Below, piece by piece: positions 47,075-57,164 of a stretch of 64,000 nucleotides of DNA. Each line of letters opens with the position of its first letter. The stretch's first letter is position 1. The position numbers were made by a program, and so were the translations under genes. The stretch lies in assembly GCF_014779665.1 (NCBI RefSeq), contig NZ_JACXYY010000004.1, forward strand, positions 434,001 through 498,000, given 5' to 3'. This DNA is from Nocardioides hwasunensis. Lineage in GTDB: Bacteria; Actinomycetota; Actinomycetes; Propionibacteriales; Nocardioidaceae. A model generated the notes under the pieces. It saw nothing but the letters and a program-made list of their open reading frames with translations. It searched no databases and was not told where the DNA came from.

Positions 47075-47650
47075 TTACCCGAGAGTAACCAACCAGCGGC
47101 CGATGCGGTCCGCCACCTCCTCGGCGTCGAGGTCGGTGTTGTCCACGACCAGGTGCGGCCATCGCGCGAGCAGCCGCTCCCCGGGGGCGTCCCGGCCGGG
47201 CTCGGAGGTCATCCGGTAGTCGGCCTCCAGCTCGCGGACGTTGGCGTCCGACCACTCGACGTCGCGCTTGGACCTCTTCTCCGCCAGCCGGTGCTCGGTG
47301 CGGTTGCGGACCAGCCGGGTGTCGAGGTCGGCGACCAGCTCGACCACCGCGACCCGGTCGCCGTACGGCGCGGCGAGGCGCTCGAGGTAGGCGGCCTCGT
47401 CGTCCTCGTCCATCCCCATCACGAAAGTGAAGACCAGGTCGGCCCCTGAGGCGGCGGCCTCCTCGATGACCCGGGTGCGGATCTCGGTGTTGAGGGTCCG
47501 GAAGGGCGGCGTGCCGTAGTCGAAGACGTCGAGCAGCATCTCGATCGAGTGGTGGTTGTGGAAGAGCCGGTACGACGACCGCTCCGCGACGGCGCGGCCG
47601 ACGGTCATCTTGCCGACGGCCGGCGGTCCGAGGATCAGCAGCAGGCGCAT
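47075..47650 (-). CDS. P-loop kinase-like AAA ATPase
   Basis: A 191-residue protein starting MRLLLILGPPAVGKMTVGRAVAE at ATG 47650; an in-frame ATG 12 codons earlier adds non-domain residues. The Walker A is GPPAVGKMT (residues 8-16). The pattern of alternating strands and helices and the LVFTFVMGMDEDDEAAYLERL segment resemble shikimate- and nucleotide-kinase-like small-molecule kinases. The substrate is unknown. It lies just upstream of the DUF4442 gene (9-bp gap), so the two probably form an operon. Confidence 0.75.
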   Translation of the reverse strand: MRLLLILGPPAVGKMTVGRAVAERSSYRLFHNHHSIEMLLDVFDYGTPPFRTLNTEIRTRVIEEAAASGADLVFTFVMGMDEDDEAAYLERLAAPYGDRVAVVELVADLDTRLVRNRTEHRLAEKRSKRDVEWSDANVRELEADYRMTSEPGRDAPGERLLARWPHLVVDNTDLDAEEVADRIGRWLVTLG

Positions 47651-47692
47651 GCCGTGATCCTCGCCGCTGCCCGTGCTTTCCCGCACCTCGTT

Positions 47693-47749
47693 ATCTGAGG
47701 ACGTGACGGAGGTGATCTGCCTGCGATCTCGTCCATGACGTCCTCAGAT
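47693..47749. terminator. 12-bp stem long-loop hairpin overlapping the VOC gene end
   Basis: ATCTGAGGACGT (47693-47704) pairs with ACGTCCTCAGAT (47738-47749) around a 33-nt loop. The right arm includes the VOC stop codon (47744-47746), and the left arm lies upstream of the kinase-like gene on the same strand. It resembles the other long-loop hairpins in this window in shape, not in sequence. Confidence 0.55.
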
Positions 47750-48121
47750 GTCGGCCAGGACCTCGACCCGGTTGCCGTGGCCGTCGAAGGTGTGGAACCG
47801 GACGAACCCCGGGAACGTGTCGCGCTGGCTGTCGTCGACCTCGAAGCCGAGCCCGCGCAGACGATCGGCGGTCTCCTCGAGCCGCTCGACCACGAAGGCG
47901 GGGTGCGCCTTGCGGGCCGGCGCGAACGGGTCCTCGACGCCGACGTGCAGCTCGGCGCCGACGGCACCCGAGTCGTCGTACGCCCGGAACCAGCAACCGC
48001 CGCGGGCGACGAGGTCGGCGGGCTTGTCGACCTCGGTCATGCCGAGCCCGTCGGCGTAGAACCGGCGCGCGACGTCCTCGCCGCCGGGCGGGCAGGCGAC
48101 CTGGACGTGGTGGAGGCGCAT
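47744..48121 (-). CDS. VOC (glyoxalase/dioxygenase) family protein
   Basis: A 125-residue vicinal-oxygen-chelate protein with two beta-alpha-beta-beta-beta modules: MRLHHVQVACPPGGEDVARRFYADGLGM and GAELHVGVEDPFAPARKAHPAFVVERLEETADRLRGLGF, then VRFHTFDGHGNRVEVLADI. The His near the start and the His/Glu near the end are the usual metal ligands. Members are isomerases, dioxygenases or resistance proteins; the substrate is unknown. Its start shares one base with the stop of the methyltransferase gene upstream (TGATG), so the two are co-translated. Confidence 0.85.
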   Translation of the reverse strand: MRLHHVQVACPPGGEDVARRFYADGLGMTEVDKPADLVARGGCWFRAYDDSGAVGAELHVGVEDPFAPARKAHPAFVVERLEETADRLRGLGFEVDDSQRDTFPGFVRFHTFDGHGNRVEVLADI

Positions 48122-48924
48122 CACGCCCCCTTGCGCGCGACGACGAAGATCCGGCGGAACGGGAGGACCACGCGGCCGGCGGCGTCGGCGGGGTAGGCCT
48201 CGCGCAGGGACGCCTTGAACTCCTCCTCGAACCGCGGGCGCAGGTCGTCGGGCAGCGCCTGCAACGTCGGGCGCGCGCCGGTGCCGGAGACCCAGGCGAA
48301 GACCGGGTCGTCGCCAGTGAGCACGTGGAGGTAGGTCGTCTCCCACGCGTCGACCTCGCAGCCGAGGTCGAGCAGCACTCGCGCGTAGTCGGCGGGGCCG
48401 TGGCTGCTCGGCACGCGGGCGTCGCGGGCGTGCTCGGCGTACGGCTCCTGCGCCGCGAGCCCGGTGCGCAGGGTGTGGCTCGGCTCGTCGAAGTTGCCGG
48501 GGACCTGGAAGGCGAACCAGCCGCCGGGGGCGACGCGGTCGAGGAGGCCGGGCAGCAGCTCGAGGTGCTCGGGCACCCACTGGAGGGTGGCGTTCGAGAC
48601 GAGCACGTCGACGCGCGCGGGCAGGGCGAGCGGGTCCGGGGTGGCCCAGGCACGCAGGTCGCCGACCTCCCAGGCGATGCCGTCGATGGCACTGGCCCTC
48701 TCGATCATCTCGGGGCTGCTGTCGACGCCCGCGACGTCGGCGTCGGGCCACCGCTCCTTGAGCAGGGTCGTGAGGTTGCCCGGGCCGCACCCGAGGTCGA
48801 CCACCCGCGCGGGCGCGGCGGCCTCGATCCGGGCGACCAGGTCGACGAACGGCCGCCCGCGCTCGTCGGCGTACGCCAGGTAGCGCTCGGGGTCCCAGGC
48901 GTGGGGGGTGTGGCTGCTGGTCAT
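48121..48924 (-). CDS. tam: Trans-aconitate 2-methyltransferase-like SAM methyltransferase
   Basis: A 267-residue class I SAM-dependent methyltransferase. Motif I is RVVDLGCGPGNLTTLL (about residue 40), followed by GVDSSPEMIERA, ARVDVLVSNATLQWVPEHLELL and APGGWFAFQVPGNFDEPSH, which match trans-aconitate 2-methyltransferases. The N-terminal WDPERYLAYADERGRPFVDLVARI is also typical. Tam esterifies trans-aconitate, a toxic aconitase by-product. It shares the TGATG junction with the VOC gene and is divergent from the MarR gene, across a region with MarR-type operator sites. Confidence 0.85.
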   Translation of the reverse strand: MTSSHTPHAWDPERYLAYADERGRPFVDLVARIEAAAPARVVDLGCGPGNLTTLLKERWPDADVAGVDSSPEMIERASAIDGIAWEVGDLRAWATPDPLALPARVDVLVSNATLQWVPEHLELLPGLLDRVAPGGWFAFQVPGNFDEPSHTLRTGLAAQEPYAEHARDARVPSSHGPADYARVLLDLGCEVDAWETTYLHVLTGDDPVFAWVSGTGARPTLQALPDDLRPRFEEEFKASLREAYPADAAGRVVLPFRRIFVVARKGA

Positions 48925-48950
48925 CGGATTCGGCTCCTCCGGCTCGGCGG

Positions 48951-48994
48951 GTAGTCCCCTACGTTCTGGCGCTGCCGAAAACGTAGGGGACTAC
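48951..48994. repeat. Perfect 15-bp inverted repeat in the tam-marR intergenic region
   Basis: GTAGTCCCCTACGTT (48951-48965) pairs with AACGTAGGGGACTAC (48980-48994), separated by 14 nt. It begins 27 bp upstream of the tam start, so it would form a stem in the tam leader or act as a protein-binding site. Such a perfect stem near a start codon may affect translation. Confidence 0.6.
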
Positions 48995-49004
48995 CGGACG
49001 ATTT

Positions 49005-49059
49005 ATCTTGATGTCGAGACATTTCCCACCCTGCCCCCCTTTCATCTTGATGTCAAGAT
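49005..49059. promoter_or_regulatory. Two MarR-type operators between tam and the MarR gene
   Basis: ATCTTGATGTCAAGAT (49044-49059) is a perfect inverted repeat, and ATCTTGATGTCGAGAC (49005-49020) is a degenerate copy 39 bp away. MarR proteins typically bind palindromes of this shape (TTGAxxTCAA). The perfect site ends 36 bp before the MarR start, consistent with autoregulation and control of tam. Confidence 0.65.
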
Positions 49060-49094
49060 TCTCGACCGGGGTCGTCGTCTGGCAGGATGACGCC

Positions 49095-49580
49095 ATGCGT
49101 GACGAGGTGGACGACCTGGTCGAGGCCTGGGGCCGTCAGCGCGGCGACCTGGACCTGGCTCCGGTCGAGGTCTTCTCACGCATCAGCCGACTGGCCCGCC
49201 ACCTCGACCTCGCCCGCCGCGACGCCTTCACCGCGCACGGCATCGAGTCGTGGGAGTTCGACGTGCTGGCTGCGCTGCGCCGCGCAGGACAGCCCTACGA
49301 GCTCTCCCCTGGCCGGTTGCTCCGCGAGACCCTCGTGACCAGCGGGACGATGACCAACCGGGTCGACCGGCTCACCGGTCGGGGCCTGGTCGAGCGGCTG
49401 CCCGACCCGCACGACCGCCGCGGCGTGCTCGTCCGCCTCACCGTCGAGGGCAAGGCCGCCGTCGACGGGGCGTTCGAGGCCCTGCTCGCGGCCGAGGCCG
49501 ACCTGCTCGCCGACCTCCCGGACCGGCAGCGCACCCAGCTGGCCGGGCTGCTCCGCTCGCTGCTCGCGCCCTTCAGCTGA
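49095..49580 (+). CDS. MarR family transcriptional regulator
   Basis: A 161-residue MarR protein starting at ATG 49095. The winged helix-turn-helix spans about residues 45-110: EFDVLAALRRAGQPYELSPGRLLRETLVTSGTMTNRVDRLTGRGLVERLPDPHDRRGVLVRLT, where the DPHDRRG wing is diagnostic. The N- and C-terminal helices form the dimer interface. The divergent gene is a Tam-like methyltransferase, and palindromic sites lie between them. The ligand is unknown. Confidence 0.92.
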   Translation: MRDEVDDLVEAWGRQRGDLDLAPVEVFSRISRLARHLDLARRDAFTAHGIESWEFDVLAALRRAGQPYELSPGRLLRETLVTSGTMTNRVDRLTGRGLVERLPDPHDRRGVLVRLTVEGKAAVDGAFEALLAAEADLLADLPDRQRTQLAGLLRSLLAPFS

Positions 49581-49668
49581 GGTGGGTGGGCGAAACCGAC
49601 ACCTGGTGGGGGTTGCCACCGCCTCCAGGTGACGGAACCCCCGCACGGGCGGGGACCCTGCGAGGGAC

Positions 49669-51549
49669 CTACTCGACGAGCTCGGACGCCTCCAGCCACT
49701 CCAGCTCGAGGTCGTCCTTCTCGGCGGCGAGCTCACCGAGCTGGCCGCCGACTCGCGCGAGCAGGTCGTAGTCGGTGAGGTTGGCCTCCATCTCGGCCTG
49801 CAGCTCGGCCTCACGGGTGGCGATGCGCTCGAGCTGCTTCTCCACCCGGGCCAGCACCTTGCGGGCGGCGCGGTCCTCCGCGGATCCGGGGCGGGCCTTG
49901 GGCGGCCCTCCCCCGGCGCCCGGTCCGTCAACCGGAGCCGACGCCATCGGTGCCGACGGGGATGACGGATCTACCGCGGCCGAGGGTGCGTCATGCGAAG
50001 CCGAGCTGATGGGTGACGATCCGGATGACGGACCGGCACCGAGCGATCCGGAGGCGGCGGACGCCGACCTCCTCTCGAGGTACTCGTCCACACCCCGCGG
50101 CAGCATCGAGACCTGGCCGTCGCCGAGCAGCGCCCACACGGAGTCGGTGACCCGCTCGAGGAAGTAGCGGTCGTGCGAGACCACGATCAGCGTGCCGGGC
50201 CACGAGTCCAGGAAGTCCTCGAGCACGGTGAGGGTGTCGATGTCGAGATCGTTGGTGGGCTCGTCGAGGAGCAGCACGTTGGGCTCGAGGAGGAGCAGCT
50301 TCAGCAGCTGGAACCGTCGCCGCTCGCCACCGGACAGGTCCCCCAGCCGCGCGGTGAGCCGGTCGCCGGTGAAGCCGAACCGCTCCAGCATCGAGGTGGC
50401 GGTCAGCTCCTGGCCGTCGAGCGTCTTGGTCACCCGCCGGATCGACTCGACCGTCGGCAGCACCCGGGCGAGCGGGTCGATCTCGTCGAGCGCCTGCGTG
50501 AGGTGCTGCATCTCGACGGTCCGCCCCTGCTTGACCCGACCGACGTCGGGCGCCAGCGTGCCGGCGATCAACGACAGCAACGAGGTCTTGCCGGCACCGT
50601 TGACGCCGACGATCCCGACGCGGTCGCCCGGACCGATCCGCCACGTCGCGTGGTCGAGCAGCACCCGCTCGCCGCGCGCGAGGTCGACGTCCTCGATGTC
50701 GATGACGTCCTTGCCGAGACGCTGGCTGGCGAAGCGCTGGAGCTCCATCCGGTCGCGCGGCGGGGGTACGTCGTCGATGAGGGCGTTGGCCGCGTCGATG
50801 CGGAACTTCGGCTTCGACGTACGCGCCGGCGGACCGCGCCGCAGCCACGCCAGCTCCTTGCGGGCGAGGTTCTGCCGCCGCGTCTCGCTGGCGCTGGCCT
50901 GGCGCTGCCGCTCGGCCTTCGCCAGCACGAACGCCGCGTAGCCGCCCTCGTAGGAGTCGACCGCACCGTCGTGCACCTCCCACGTGGTCTGGCAGACCGC
51001 GTCCAGGAACCACCGGTCGTGGGTGACCACGATCAGCGCGCTCGGCAGCGCGACCAGGTGCGAGGCGAGCCAGGCGACGGCCTCGACGTCGAGGTGGTTG
51101 GTCGGCTCGTCGAGGATCACCAGGTCGTGGCGCGAGAGGAGCAGCGCGGCGAGGGCACAGCGGCGCCGCTCGCCACCGGAGAGCCCGACGACCGCCCGGT
51201 CGAGGGCGACCCCGGCGAGCAGCTCCTCGACGACCTGGCGGGTGGTCGGGTCGGCCGCCCACTCGTGGTCCTGCCGGCCTCCGAGCACGGCCTCGCGGAC
51301 CGTGTGGCTGTCGACCAGCTCGTCGCCCTGGTGGAGGTAGCCGATCTCGATGCCGCGGGTGCGCGAGACGCGGCCGGCGTCGGGCTGCTCGATGCCGGTC
51401 ATCACCTCGAGCAGCGTGGTCTTGCCGTCGCCGTTGCGCCCGACGATCCCGACCCGCTCGCCGACCGCGATGCCGAGGGAGACGTCGTCGAGCAGCGGTC
51501 GAACGCCGTAGGACTTCGAGACCCGCTCGAGGTTGATGAGGTTCGCCAT
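49669..51549 (-). CDS. ABC-F family ATPase (Uup-like)
   Basis: A 626-residue cytoplasmic protein with two ATPase domains and no membrane segments. The first has GRNGDGKTT (residues 37-45), LSGGERRR and LVILDEPTNHLD; the second has GVNGAGKTS, LSGGERRRFQLL and LLLDEPTNDLD. The linker (RQRQASASETRRQNLARKELAWLRRGPPARTSKPKFRID) is of the ABC-F type that reaches into the ribosomal E site. A Ser/Pro/Ala-rich stretch then leads to a C-terminal coiled coil (VLARVEKQLERIATREAELQAEM), as in Uup. Such proteins help stalled ribosomes or resolve rare DNA/RNA structures. In actinobacteria this gene is often next to ispE; here a flotillin-NfeD pair lies between. Confidence 0.92.
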   Translation of the reverse strand: MANLINLERVSKSYGVRPLLDDVSLGIAVGERVGIVGRNGDGKTTLLEVMTGIEQPDAGRVSRTRGIEIGYLHQGDELVDSHTVREAVLGGRQDHEWAADPTTRQVVEELLAGVALDRAVVGLSGGERRRCALAALLLSRHDLVILDEPTNHLDVEAVAWLASHLVALPSALIVVTHDRWFLDAVCQTTWEVHDGAVDSYEGGYAAFVLAKAERQRQASASETRRQNLARKELAWLRRGPPARTSKPKFRIDAANALIDDVPPPRDRMELQRFASQRLGKDVIDIEDVDLARGERVLLDHATWRIGPGDRVGIVGVNGAGKTSLLSLIAGTLAPDVGRVKQGRTVEMQHLTQALDEIDPLARVLPTVESIRRVTKTLDGQELTATSMLERFGFTGDRLTARLGDLSGGERRRFQLLKLLLLEPNVLLLDEPTNDLDIDTLTVLEDFLDSWPGTLIVVSHDRYFLERVTDSVWALLGDGQVSMLPRGVDEYLERRSASAASGSLGAGPSSGSSPISSASHDAPSAAVDPSSPSAPMASAPVDGPGAGGGPPKARPGSAEDRAARKVLARVEKQLERIATREAELQAEMEANLTDYDLLARVGGQLGELAAEKDDLELEWLEASELVE

Positions 51550-51611
51550 GACCGGCCGATCCTCTCAGGTGCGCCCCAGCGGTCGCGTGTCGGCGTACGT
51601 CGTGCCCGTGA

Positions 51612-51733
51612 GCGGTGCGTGAGACACGTTCCGGCCGCGCGAAACCTGCGTCACTCACCGCCAGGGCTCGGAGGGATGGCGTGGCGGTGAGTGAGACACG
51701 TTCCGAGCCCTCGGAACGTGGCTCACTCACCGC
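51612..51733. repeat. Two tandem long hairpins behind the flotillin gene
   Basis: The first (51684-51733) has GCGGTGAGTGAG and CACGTTCCGAG pairing with CTCGGAACGTG and CTCACTCACCGC, a stem of about 23 bp with one mismatch. It starts 12 bp after the flotillin stop. The second (51612-51661) is a diverged copy: GCGGTGCGTGAGACACG on one arm and CGTCACTCACCGC on the other. The copies are 22 bp apart. No T-run is present. Confidence 0.7.
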
Positions 51734-51745
51734 TCGTACGACGAC

Positions 51746-53284
51746 TCAGCTGAGCGGCTGCTCCTCGGCCGGGGCCGGCGTGCTGGCGTCGAGCGCCGCG
51801 GTGCCGGTGGTGCCGGAGTACTTCTTGATCAGCGTCTCGACGTCGAGGCCGGTCGTGGTCTTGAGCAGCTCCATCGTCTGGACCATGTTGTTGGTGACCT
51901 GCTTGGGCAGCTCGCCGGCACCGTCGGCCGAGATCACGGTCAGCTTGTCGATGCTGCCCATCGGGCGGGCGAGCTCGGCGGCCACCTTGGGCATCACCTC
52001 GATGAGCATCTGCAGCACGGCGGCCTCGTTGTAGCCCGCGAAGGCCGCAGCCTTCTTGTCCATCGCCTCGGCCTCGGCCTGGCCGGCGGCCAGGATCGCG
52101 GCGGCCTGCGCCTCACCCTCGGCACGGAGCGCGTCGGCCTCCGCGACACGGCGGGCCTTCTCGGCCTCACCGCGCTTCGCGCCCTCGATGGCCTCGGCCT
52201 CGGCGAGCGCGGAGCGGCGGGACTTCTCACCCTCACCGGTCAGGCGCGCCTTCTCGGCCTCCGCCTCGGCGTTGGCGATGGAGGAGGCCTTGCGGGCCTC
52301 GGCCTCGAGGATCTCCGAGCTGCGGCGGCCCTGGGCCTCGGTCTCGACGCGGTAGCGCTCGGCGTCGGCCGGCTTGCGGACCTCGGTGTCGAGCTGGCGC
52401 TCCTTGAGCGCGGCCTGGCGGACGGCGACCTTCTCCTGCTCGAGGAGGACGGCCTGGTCGCGGTCGGCCTGGGCGAGCGGCCCGGAGGCCGCGGCCTGCG
52501 CGTTGGCGGCGTCGGTCTCGGCCTTGATCTCGGCGTTCTTGAGCGCCAGCGCGCGCTGGGTGACGGCGATCTCCTGCTCGGCGGCGATGCGAGCCTGCTC
52601 GGCGGCCTGGCGGGCGTTGGCCTCGGCGATGGAGGCGAGCTGGTTGAGCTTGGCGGCCTCGGGCCGACCGAGGTCGGCGAGGTAGGAGCCGTCGTCGGTG
52701 ATGTCCTGGATCTGGAAGGTGTCGAGCACCAGGCCCTGCCCGGTCAGCGAGGACTCGGACTCCTCGGCGACGCGCTGGGCGAAGGCGGCGCGGTCGCGGA
52801 TGATCTGCTCCACCGACATCGAGCCGACGATCGAGCGGAGCGCACCGGCGAGGACCTCCTGGGTGAAGGTCTCGATCTCGCTCTGCTGGCTCAGGAACCG
52901 CTGACCGGCCGCGCGGATCGAGTCCTCGTTGCCGCCGACCTTGACCAGGGCGACGCCGTCGAGGTTGAGCTTGATGCCCTGACCGGAGACCGCGCCGCGG
53001 ATCTGCACCGAGATCCGGCGCGAGGACAGGTCGAGCGTCGCGAGCCGCTGCACGAACGGGATGACGAACACGCCGCCGCCCATGACAACCTTCTGGCCCG
53101 ACAGGTCGGTGGAGATCTCGCCCGTCTCCGGGTTGCGTACCTCTCCCTTGCCCTTGCGGCCGGTGACGATGAACGACTCGTTGGGCCCGGCCACCTTGTA
53201 GCGCGTGGTGACCAGCAGCGCGAGGAGCACCAGCAGGACGACGAGGCCGATCACGGAGGTGACGACCGGGGACAGATCGAACAT
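51746..53284 (-). CDS. Flotillin/SPFH-domain membrane scaffold protein
   Basis: A 512-residue protein. One N-terminal transmembrane helix (VVTSVIGLVVLLVLLALLVT, residues 7-26) is followed by the SPFH domain (KVAGPNESFIVTGRKG, VFVIPFVQRLATLDLSSRRISVQ), then a long Ala/Glu-rich coiled coil (residues about 215-410) typical of flotillins, and a C-terminal region ending MGSIDKLTVISADGAGELPKQVTNNMVQTMELL. Flotillins form membrane domains that organise signalling and envelope proteins. It is 29 bp downstream of an NfeD-like gene on the same strand, the usual flotillin partner. Confidence 0.92.
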   Translation of the reverse strand: MFDLSPVVTSVIGLVVLLVLLALLVTTRYKVAGPNESFIVTGRKGKGEVRNPETGEISTDLSGQKVVMGGGVFVIPFVQRLATLDLSSRRISVQIRGAVSGQGIKLNLDGVALVKVGGNEDSIRAAGQRFLSQQSEIETFTQEVLAGALRSIVGSMSVEQIIRDRAAFAQRVAEESESSLTGQGLVLDTFQIQDITDDGSYLADLGRPEAAKLNQLASIAEANARQAAEQARIAAEQEIAVTQRALALKNAEIKAETDAANAQAAASGPLAQADRDQAVLLEQEKVAVRQAALKERQLDTEVRKPADAERYRVETEAQGRRSSEILEAEARKASSIANAEAEAEKARLTGEGEKSRRSALAEAEAIEGAKRGEAEKARRVAEADALRAEGEAQAAAILAAGQAEAEAMDKKAAAFAGYNEAAVLQMLIEVMPKVAAELARPMGSIDKLTVISADGAGELPKQVTNNMVQTMELLKTTTGLDVETLIKKYSGTTGTAALDASTPAPAEEQPLS

Positions 53285-53313
53285 GGGCAGTGCTCCTTGT
53301 GGGGCGGGCGGGT

Positions 53314-53811
53314 TCAGGGAAGGAAGAGTGGTTCGACCTGGACGGCCGTGGGCGAGATGACCTGGGTGACGCTCACCTGCGTGCCGGCGGGCACGGCCAC
53401 GCTGGAGCGGGCGTTGAGCCGGGTGAGGTGTCCCGAGACGCTGATCGACACGACGCCGAAGCCGCCCTCGGGGATGGCGCTGACGACCGACCCGATCTTC
53501 TCGACCATGTCGGAGGTGCGGACGGTGTCGGTCTCGCCGTCGCCGTGGAGGAACTTCGAGGCCCGGGCCGCGAGCCAGCCGAGCAGCACGCCGAGCACGA
53601 GTCCGACGACGACGGCGACCGACGTCGACCCGGTCGCGGACAGGGCGATGGCGCCGCCGAAGCCGAGCGCGCCGAGGAAGCCGGCCAGCGCCTCGGTGGA
53701 GAAGAAGCCGGCGCTCAGGCCCTCGAAGGCACCGTCGAGCACGTCACCGAGGATCAGCGCGACGATCAGCAGCACGACGCCGGCGGCGCCGAGCACCAGG
53801 AACACGGTCAC
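53314..53811 (-). CDS. NfeD-like membrane protein
   Basis: A 165-residue membrane protein with about three helices (VFLVLGAAGVVLLIVALILG, GFLGALGFGGAIALSATG, SVAVVVGLVLGVLLGWLAARA). A C-terminal OB-fold-like domain follows: VEKIGSVVSAIPEGGFGVVSISVSGHLTRLNARSSVAVPAGTQVSVTQVISPTAVQVEPL. This is the short NfeD type that lacks the protease part and is regularly paired with flotillin. The two genes should be transcribed together and work as a membrane-domain pair. Confidence 0.88.
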   Translation of the reverse strand: MTVFLVLGAAGVVLLIVALILGDVLDGAFEGLSAGFFSTEALAGFLGALGFGGAIALSATGSTSVAVVVGLVLGVLLGWLAARASKFLHGDGETDTVRTSDMVEKIGSVVSAIPEGGFGVVSISVSGHLTRLNARSSVAVPAGTQVSVTQVISPTAVQVEPLFLP

Positions 53812-53943
53812 GATGCCTCCCCCACGTCATCCCCCGATCGACACGTCGTCCCCCGACGCGGATGTCGCGCCGAACACTGCCACATGCTTCCCCGATCGAG
53901 GTGTTTCATGCCACCGGGTGCGCACCCCATCCCGCGGGACGGG

Positions 53944-54849
53944 TCAGGAGACCACGTGCACCCCGGCCACGGGCCCCGTGGCGGTGAGGACGACGTCGTG
54001 GCCGGCGCCGGCGAGCGCCCGCCCCGTCGCGGTGGCGCCGTCGGCGGAGTCGCACAGGAAGACGACGGTCGGCCCGGAGCCGCTGACGATGCCGCGCAGC
54101 GCACCCTCGGCCTCCCCGCGCACGATGAGGTCGCCGAGCTCGGGTCGCAGGTCGATCGCGGGCTCCTGCAGGTCGTTGTGCAGGGCCCGGGCCAGCCGCA
54201 CCGGCTCCCCGCTCGCGAGCGCCTCCAGCAGTGGCTCGGCAGAGGCCGGCACCTCGGGGGCGTCGGGGCGCATCGTGTCGAAGTGGCGATAGACCGTCGG
54301 CGTGGACAGGCCCTCGGTCGACGGGACCGCCACCCACCACCAGGCCCCGGTGTCCTCGACCGGGACCACGACCTCACCACGACCCACGCCCCGCGCCGTA
54401 CCGCCGACCAGCGAGAACGGCACGTCGCTGCCCAGCCCGGCGGCGAGGGCCAGCAGGGCGTCGTCGCTGGTGCGCAGGTCGTGCCAGCGGTCGACGGCGA
54501 GGAGCGCCGCGGCCGCGTCGGCGGACCCGCCGGCCATGCCCCCGGCGAGCGGGATCGACTTGTCAAGCACCAGGTCGACGGGCAGCTCGCGGCCGTGGTG
54601 GCGCGCCATCGCCGCGACCGCCCGGCTGACGAGGTTGTCCTCGCCGTCGGGCACTCCGGCACGGTCGATGTAGTCGGCGACGCTGATGCTCAGCCGGACC
54701 TCGGCGGCGGACCCGACGGAGAGGTCGTCGTAGATGGAGAGCGCCTGGTAGACGGTGTCGAGCGGGTGGAAGCCGTCGTCGCGCACGCGGCCGACGCCGA
54801 GGTGCAGGTTGATCTTGGCCGGCGCCCGCACCGTGAGGTCGTGGGTCAC
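53944..54849 (-). CDS. ispE: 4-diphosphocytidyl-2-C-methyl-D-erythritol kinase
   Basis: A 301-residue GHMP kinase of the MEP isoprenoid pathway. The N-terminus is [35 protein letters not shown], with the catalytic Lys12-Asn14 region. The ATP loop is [19 protein letters not shown] (about residues 100-118). The third motif, [16 protein letters not shown], is near the C-terminus. It phosphorylates the 2-hydroxyl of CDP-methylerythritol. It overlaps the rsmA gene by 4 nt. The 132-bp gap downstream to the NfeD gene holds only two short GATCGA-containing repeats. Confidence 0.95.
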   Translation of the reverse strand: MTHDLTVRAPAKINLHLGVGRVRDDGFHPLDTVYQALSIYDDLSVGSAAEVRLSISVADYIDRAGVPDGEDNLVSRAVAAMARHHGRELPVDLVLDKSIPLAGGMAGGSADAAAALLAVDRWHDLRTSDDALLALAAGLGSDVPFSLVGGTARGVGRGEVVVPVEDTGAWWWVAVPSTEGLSTPTVYRHFDTMRPDAPEVPASAEPLLEALASGEPVRLARALHNDLQEPAIDLRPELGDLIVRGEAEGALRGIVSGSGPTVVFLCDSADGATATGRALAGAGHDVVLTATGPVAGVHVVS

Positions 54850-55709
54850 GCGAAGAGCCCTTCGGCGATCCGCGCGAAGTCCTCGACGGCGAGCACCTCA
54901 CCGCGCGCCGTCGGGTCGACTCCCGCGTGCTCCAACGCCGCGGTCGCGGCCTCGGCCGACCCGGCGAGACCCCGCAGCGCGGCCCTCACCTGCTTGCGAC
55001 GCTGGGCGAACGCGGCGTCCACCACGGCGAAGACCTGCTCGCGGGTCGCGGTGGTGTCCGGTGGGTCCTGGCGGGTCCAGGCGACGAGCCCGGAGTCGAC
55101 GTTGGGGGCGGGCCAGAAGACGTTGCGCCCGATGGCACCGGCCCGGCGTACGTCGGCGAACCAGGCGGCCTTCACGCTGGGCACGCCGTAGGTCTTCGAC
55201 CCGGGCGGCGCCGCGAGCCGGTCGGCGACCTCGGCCTGCACCATCACCAGCCCGCGCTCGAGGGACGGCAGCAGGGTGAGCAGGTGGATCAGGACCGGGA
55301 CCGAGACGTTGTAGGGGAGGTTGGCCACGAGGGCGGTGGGGGCCGGGCCCGGCAGCGACTCGACGCGCATCGCGTCGGCGAGCACGACCTCGAAGCGGTC
55401 GGCCTGTCCCGGGGCGTACGACGTGATGGTGGCCGGCAGCCGCCCGGCGAGGAGCGGGTCGACCTCGATCGCGATGACGCGATCGGCGACCTCGAGCAGC
55501 GCGAGCGTGAGGGATCCGAGCCCGGGGCCGACCTCGACGACCACGTCGTCGCCGGTGATCGCGGACTCGCGCACGATGCGGCGCACGGTGTTGGCGTCGA
55601 TGACGAAGTTCTGGCCGCGCTGCTTGGTCGGCCGGAGGTCGAGCTCGGCCGCGAGCTGGCGCACCTCGGCCGGCCCGAGGAGCCTCGGGCCGGCCGGGTT
55701 CGTGGTCAT
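54846..55709 (-). CDS. rsmA: 16S rRNA (adenine1518/1519-N6)-dimethyltransferase
   Basis: A 287-residue enzyme (KsgA) starting at ATG 55709. The SAM motif is [17 protein letters not shown] and the catalytic loop is [17 protein letters not shown] (N-L-P-Y). [22 protein letters not shown] is the diagnostic N-terminal block. The C-terminal domain is [42 protein letters not shown]. It dimethylates two adjacent adenosines near the 3' end of 16S rRNA during late assembly. It overlaps ispE by 4 nt and lies 84 bp downstream of the rpf gene, as in the conserved rpfB-ksgA-ispE order. Confidence 0.96.
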   Translation of the reverse strand: MTTNPAGPRLLGPAEVRQLAAELDLRPTKQRGQNFVIDANTVRRIVRESAITGDDVVVEVGPGLGSLTLALLEVADRVIAIEVDPLLAGRLPATITSYAPGQADRFEVVLADAMRVESLPGPAPTALVANLPYNVSVPVLIHLLTLLPSLERGLVMVQAEVADRLAAPPGSKTYGVPSVKAAWFADVRRAGAIGRNVFWPAPNVDSGLVAWTRQDPPDTTATREQVFAVVDAAFAQRRKQVRAALRGLAGSAEAATAALEHAGVDPTARGEVLAVEDFARIAEGLFA

Positions 55710-55793
55710 GGGCGCCACCCTAGTGGGCTGGTCCCGCACGCCCTGGACGGCATCCGGACGCCGACGAGGACGTCGGGGACCACCTGGAGCGGG

Positions 55794-57164
<1,371 letters not shown>

